Assembly: GCA_021555075.1 (NCBI GenBank) | Contig: JAKGBX010000004.1 | Span: 1 to 64,000 of the forward strand | Direction: 5' to 3' | Origin: Rhodobacteraceae bacterium LMO-JJ12 | GTDB lineage: Bacteria > Pseudomonadota > Alphaproteobacteria > Rhodobacterales > Rhodobacteraceae | DNA length: 64,000 nt | Shown here: piece by piece, positions 62,445-64,000 of the stretch | Numbering within the stretch: position 1 is the stretch's first letter | How the letters are laid out: every line of letters begins with the position of its first letter | Made by a program: the position numbers and the translations under genes | Notes under the pieces: generated by a model | Databases searched by the model: none | Told to the model about the DNA's origin: nothing | Seen by the model: only the letters and a program-made list of their open reading frames with translations

Positions 62445-63206
62445 ATGCCCGAAGTTGTTGCCCAGGCGCTGGCTGTTCCGGGCATAGGCTGGCTGTTCGC
62501 CGCGGCGTTTCTGTCGGGGTTGGTGCGTGGGTTTGTGGGTTTTGGTACGGCGATGATCTTTCTGCCGGTCGCAGCACAGGTGCTGGAGCCGGTATGGGCG
62601 GTGATCGTCTTGATCCTGATGGATGTGATCGGGCCGCTGCCGGCGATACCGCGCGCATTGAAAGACGGGCATCCCAAGGATTTACTGCGATTGCTTCTGG
62701 GCACCCTGGTGGCGATACCGCTGGGGCTGATGGTCTTGTTTGCGAGCGATCCTGCCGGATTCAGGATCGCTGTTTCTGTGGTCACGCTGGTGTTGCTGGC
62801 ACTGGTCGTCTCGGGTCTGCGCTATCGCGGTGAGATGCATCCGCCGCTGATCTTTGGCACCGGCATGCTGGCGGGGTTTCTGGGTGGGGCGGTGGCGATT
62901 CCCGGCCCGCCGGTGATCATGCTCTATATGGCGAGCCCGCATCCGGTGCATGTGATCCGCGCCAACACGACCGCATATCTGTTCTTTTATGACATGATGA
63001 TGCTGTTCGGGTTTGTGGTTCTGGGGCGGATGGGGGGTGTTCCGCTGGTCATTGGCCTGCTTGCGGCGCTGCCTTATCTTGCGGGAAATCTGGGCGGGGC
63101 GTGGCTGTTTCGACCGGGGTATGAGCGGGCCTATCGCGGAGTCGCTTATGGCGTTATTGCGGTTTCTGCGGCGTCGGGGCTCGGCGGGTTTCTAACAGGA
63201 GGGTGA
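62445..63206 (+). CDS. TauE/SafE-family membrane permease (in the sec/ccm operon)
   Basis: Inner-membrane protein of 253 aa with about eight hydrophobic segments. FLSGLVRGFVGFGTAMIFLP near the N-terminus and MLAGFLGGAVAIPGPPVIML (20 residues) are the two family half-repeats. It is not close to the member at 29653, judging by eye. It starts 4 bases after secF and is followed at 4 bases by the Mth938-like gene, so it is part of the operon. Substrate unknown; sulfite, sulfoacetate or small organic acids are family examples. Confidence 0.85.
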   Translation: MPEVVAQALAVPGIGWLFAAAFLSGLVRGFVGFGTAMIFLPVAAQVLEPVWAVIVLILMDVIGPLPAIPRALKDGHPKDLLRLLLGTLVAIPLGLMVLFASDPAGFRIAVSVVTLVLLALVVSGLRYRGEMHPPLIFGTGMLAGFLGGAVAIPGPPVIMLYMASPHPVHVIRANTTAYLFFYDMMMLFGFVVLGRMGGVPLVIGLLAALPYLAGNLGGAWLFRPGYERAYRGVAYGVIAVSAASGLGGFLTGG

Positions 63207-63210
63207 GCAG

Positions 63211-63564
63211 ATGCAGATGAACGAGATGGACATGGGCGGGGTGCAGCCGATCGACGGTTATGGGCCCGGTTTTTTCCGCATTGGTGGCGAGCGCCATGAG
63301 GGTGGGATTCTGCTGACCTTGGCGGAGGTTCAAAGCTGGAGCGGGTTTGACGCGCCTGCGGTCTTGCTGGGGCTGGCCGATGAGATTGACGTGATCCTGT
63401 TTGGCATGGGCGCAGAGATTGCCCAAATCCCCGCCGATTTGCGCGCCGCGATTGAGGCGGCCGGTATGGGCGCAGAGGTGATGAATACGCCTTCGGCTTG
63501 TCGGACCTGGAATATCCTGGCGGCGGAAGGTCGGCGTGTCGCGTTGGCGGCTTTGCCCGTTTGA
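63211..63564 (+). CDS. Mth938-like (DUF498) protein
   Basis: Soluble 117-aa protein of the NDUFAF3/Mth938 fold. IDGYGPGFFRIGGERHEGGI (20 residues) at the N-terminus, GMGAEIAQIPADLRAAIEAA and MNTPSACRTWNILAAEGRRV (20 residues) are family marks. Mitochondrial relatives help assemble complex I; the bacterial role is unclear, but the place between sec and ccm genes suggests an envelope or respiratory link. AGGAGGGTG lies before the ATG. Confidence 0.83.
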   Translation: MQMNEMDMGGVQPIDGYGPGFFRIGGERHEGGILLTLAEVQSWSGFDAPAVLLGLADEIDVILFGMGAEIAQIPADLRAAIEAAGMGAEVMNTPSACRTWNILAAEGRRVALAALPV

Positions 63565-63578
63565 ATCCGGCGTGTGCG

Positions 63579-63631
63579 ATGGCCGCCCGCACGCGCTCCC
63601 GCCCACCCACCCCACGCCCGCGGGCGGCCAT
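63579..63631. other. 12-bp inverted repeat enclosing a G-quadruplex-type sequence, upstream of ccmA
   Basis: ATGGCCGCCCGC (63579-63590) and GCGGGCGGCCAT (63620-63631) are perfectly complementary. The 29-base spacer is C-rich; its minus strand reads five G-runs in GGGCGTGGGGTGGGTGGGC (19 bases quoted) plus GGG, with loops of one to three bases, the pattern of a stable G-quadruplex. It lies in the 172-base gap between the Mth938-like gene and ccmA. Confidence 0.65.
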
Positions 63632-63736
63632 GGGTCGCCAGATGTTGGCGCGGTCATGGGGGAGGCGTGCGGATGCGTATCCGGGCCGGAAAAATGCGGG
63701 GTTTTGTCGGCAGCAACCTTGGGGTAAGGCGGTGGC

Positions 63737-64000
63737 ATGGAGTTGAAGATTTCCGATCTGGCGGTGGCGCGCGGGGGTGTTCCTGTGCTGGAGGGCTTGA
63801 GTTTTACGCTGACCTCTGGGCGGGCGCTTATTTTGCGCGGGCCAAATGGCATCGGTAAGACCACGCTGTTGCGCACCATTGCAGGGCTTCAGCCTGCGTT
63901 GGCGGGAGAGATTGGGCTGGATCGCGAAGCGATGGCCTATGCGGCGCATGCTGACGGGATCAAGGCGACGCTGAGCGTAGAGGAAAACCTGACCTTCTGG
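63737..64000 (+). CDS. ccmA: Haem exporter ATP-binding protein CcmA (partial, cut by window end)
   Basis: The first 88 residues are inside the window and no stop codon is reached. Walker [10 protein letters not shown] (residues 35-43) and [16 protein letters not shown] fit the short ATPase CcmA, which with CcmBCD releases holo-CcmE in cytochrome c maturation. The ATG at 63737 is preceded by GGCGGTGG. The rest of the ccm operon is expected beyond the window; ccmI lies apart at 31341. Assigned on context and the N-terminus only. Confidence 0.85.
   Translation, partial: MELKISDLAVARGGVPVLEGLSFTLTSGRALILRGPNGIGKTTLLRTIAGLQPALAGEIGLDREAMAYAAHADGIKATLSVEENLTFW

Noticed and set aside
1-64000. CRISPR array, tRNA, rRNA, transposon or prophage
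   Set aside because: I looked for regularly spaced repeats, cloverleaf-like intergenic sequences, transposase or integrase motifs and phage genes and saw none; this was by eye, so a short tRNA or ncRNA could be missed.

Overview
The window is a dense, GC-rich bacterial chromosome segment with about 54 protein-coding genes, almost all intact. Gene content points to an alphaproteobacterium of the Rhodobacteraceae/Roseobacter group: MipZ, the DUF1289, DUF2783 and DUF2855 families, a TRAP transporter, a heterotetrameric sarcosine oxidase operon (soxB-D-A-G), an Fe-type superoxide dismutase, and a yajC-secD-secF block running into ccm genes. This placement is inferred from gene families and order, not from a database search. 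I saw no rRNA, tRNA, CRISPR array, transposase or prophage.

Layout. 0-9 kb: an AlkB alkane hydroxylase behind mutY; a tight dciA / DsbA-like / CaiB-type CoA-transferase operon closed by a terminator; a PLP decarboxylase-HpaI aldolase pair; a CPA2 antiporter. 9-15.6 kb: a homogentisate catabolism cluster on the minus strand (hmgA, fahA, a metallo-beta-lactamase-fold protein, an FAD monooxygenase, DUF2783) with a divergent MarR regulator. 15.6-21 kb: an EamA permease, mipZ and a TRAP transporter. 21-28 kb: a Na/Pi cotransporter and an ABC/HlyD exporter with a divergent GbsR/MarR-type regulator. 28.5-32.6 kb: dusA, a TauE/SafE permease, and ccmI-ruvX-DUF1289. 32.7-38.4 kb: the sarcosine oxidase genes, interrupted by a 64-aa membrane protein with its own terminator. 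38.6-46 kb: sodB, a host-attachment-like pair, a LOG-family protein, a LysM protein, DUF2855, and an Atm1-type ABC exporter with a GNAT enzyme. 46-51.5 kb: an RND pump with unusual topology and its adaptor. 51.8-55.4 kb: yfgM-bamB-der. 55.5-59.2 kb: a fatty acid desaturase, a TspO-like protein, an EF-hand peptide, serS. 59.4-64 kb: yajC-secD-secF, a second TauE/SafE permease, a Mth938-like protein, and the start of ccmA, cut by the window end.

How the genes work together. The homogentisate cluster supplies ring cleavage (HmgA) and the last hydrolysis (FahA), but no maleylacetoacetate isomerase or 4-hydroxyphenylpyruvate dioxygenase is present; an FAD monooxygenase and a degenerate metallo-beta-lactamase-fold protein occupy the rest. 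Two tandem FNR/CRP-like boxes (TTGAT-N4-ATCAA type) lie upstream of the FAD monooxygenase gene, so the second half of the cluster may have its own, possibly oxygen-responsive promoter. Sarcosine oxidase makes hydrogen peroxide and formaldehyde equivalents; sodB follows it, though probably as a separate unit.

The most interesting non-coding signals are the tandem FNR-like boxes, an 8-bp perfect inverted repeat before the MarR gene, a 24-bp palindrome between the RND operon and yfgM, a G-quadruplex-type sequence in the loop of a 12-bp inverted repeat before ccmA, a strong terminator inside the sarcosine oxidase cluster, and a three-copy intergenic motif of the GATATTTTTGGCAAGATGAA type found downstream of minus-strand genes.
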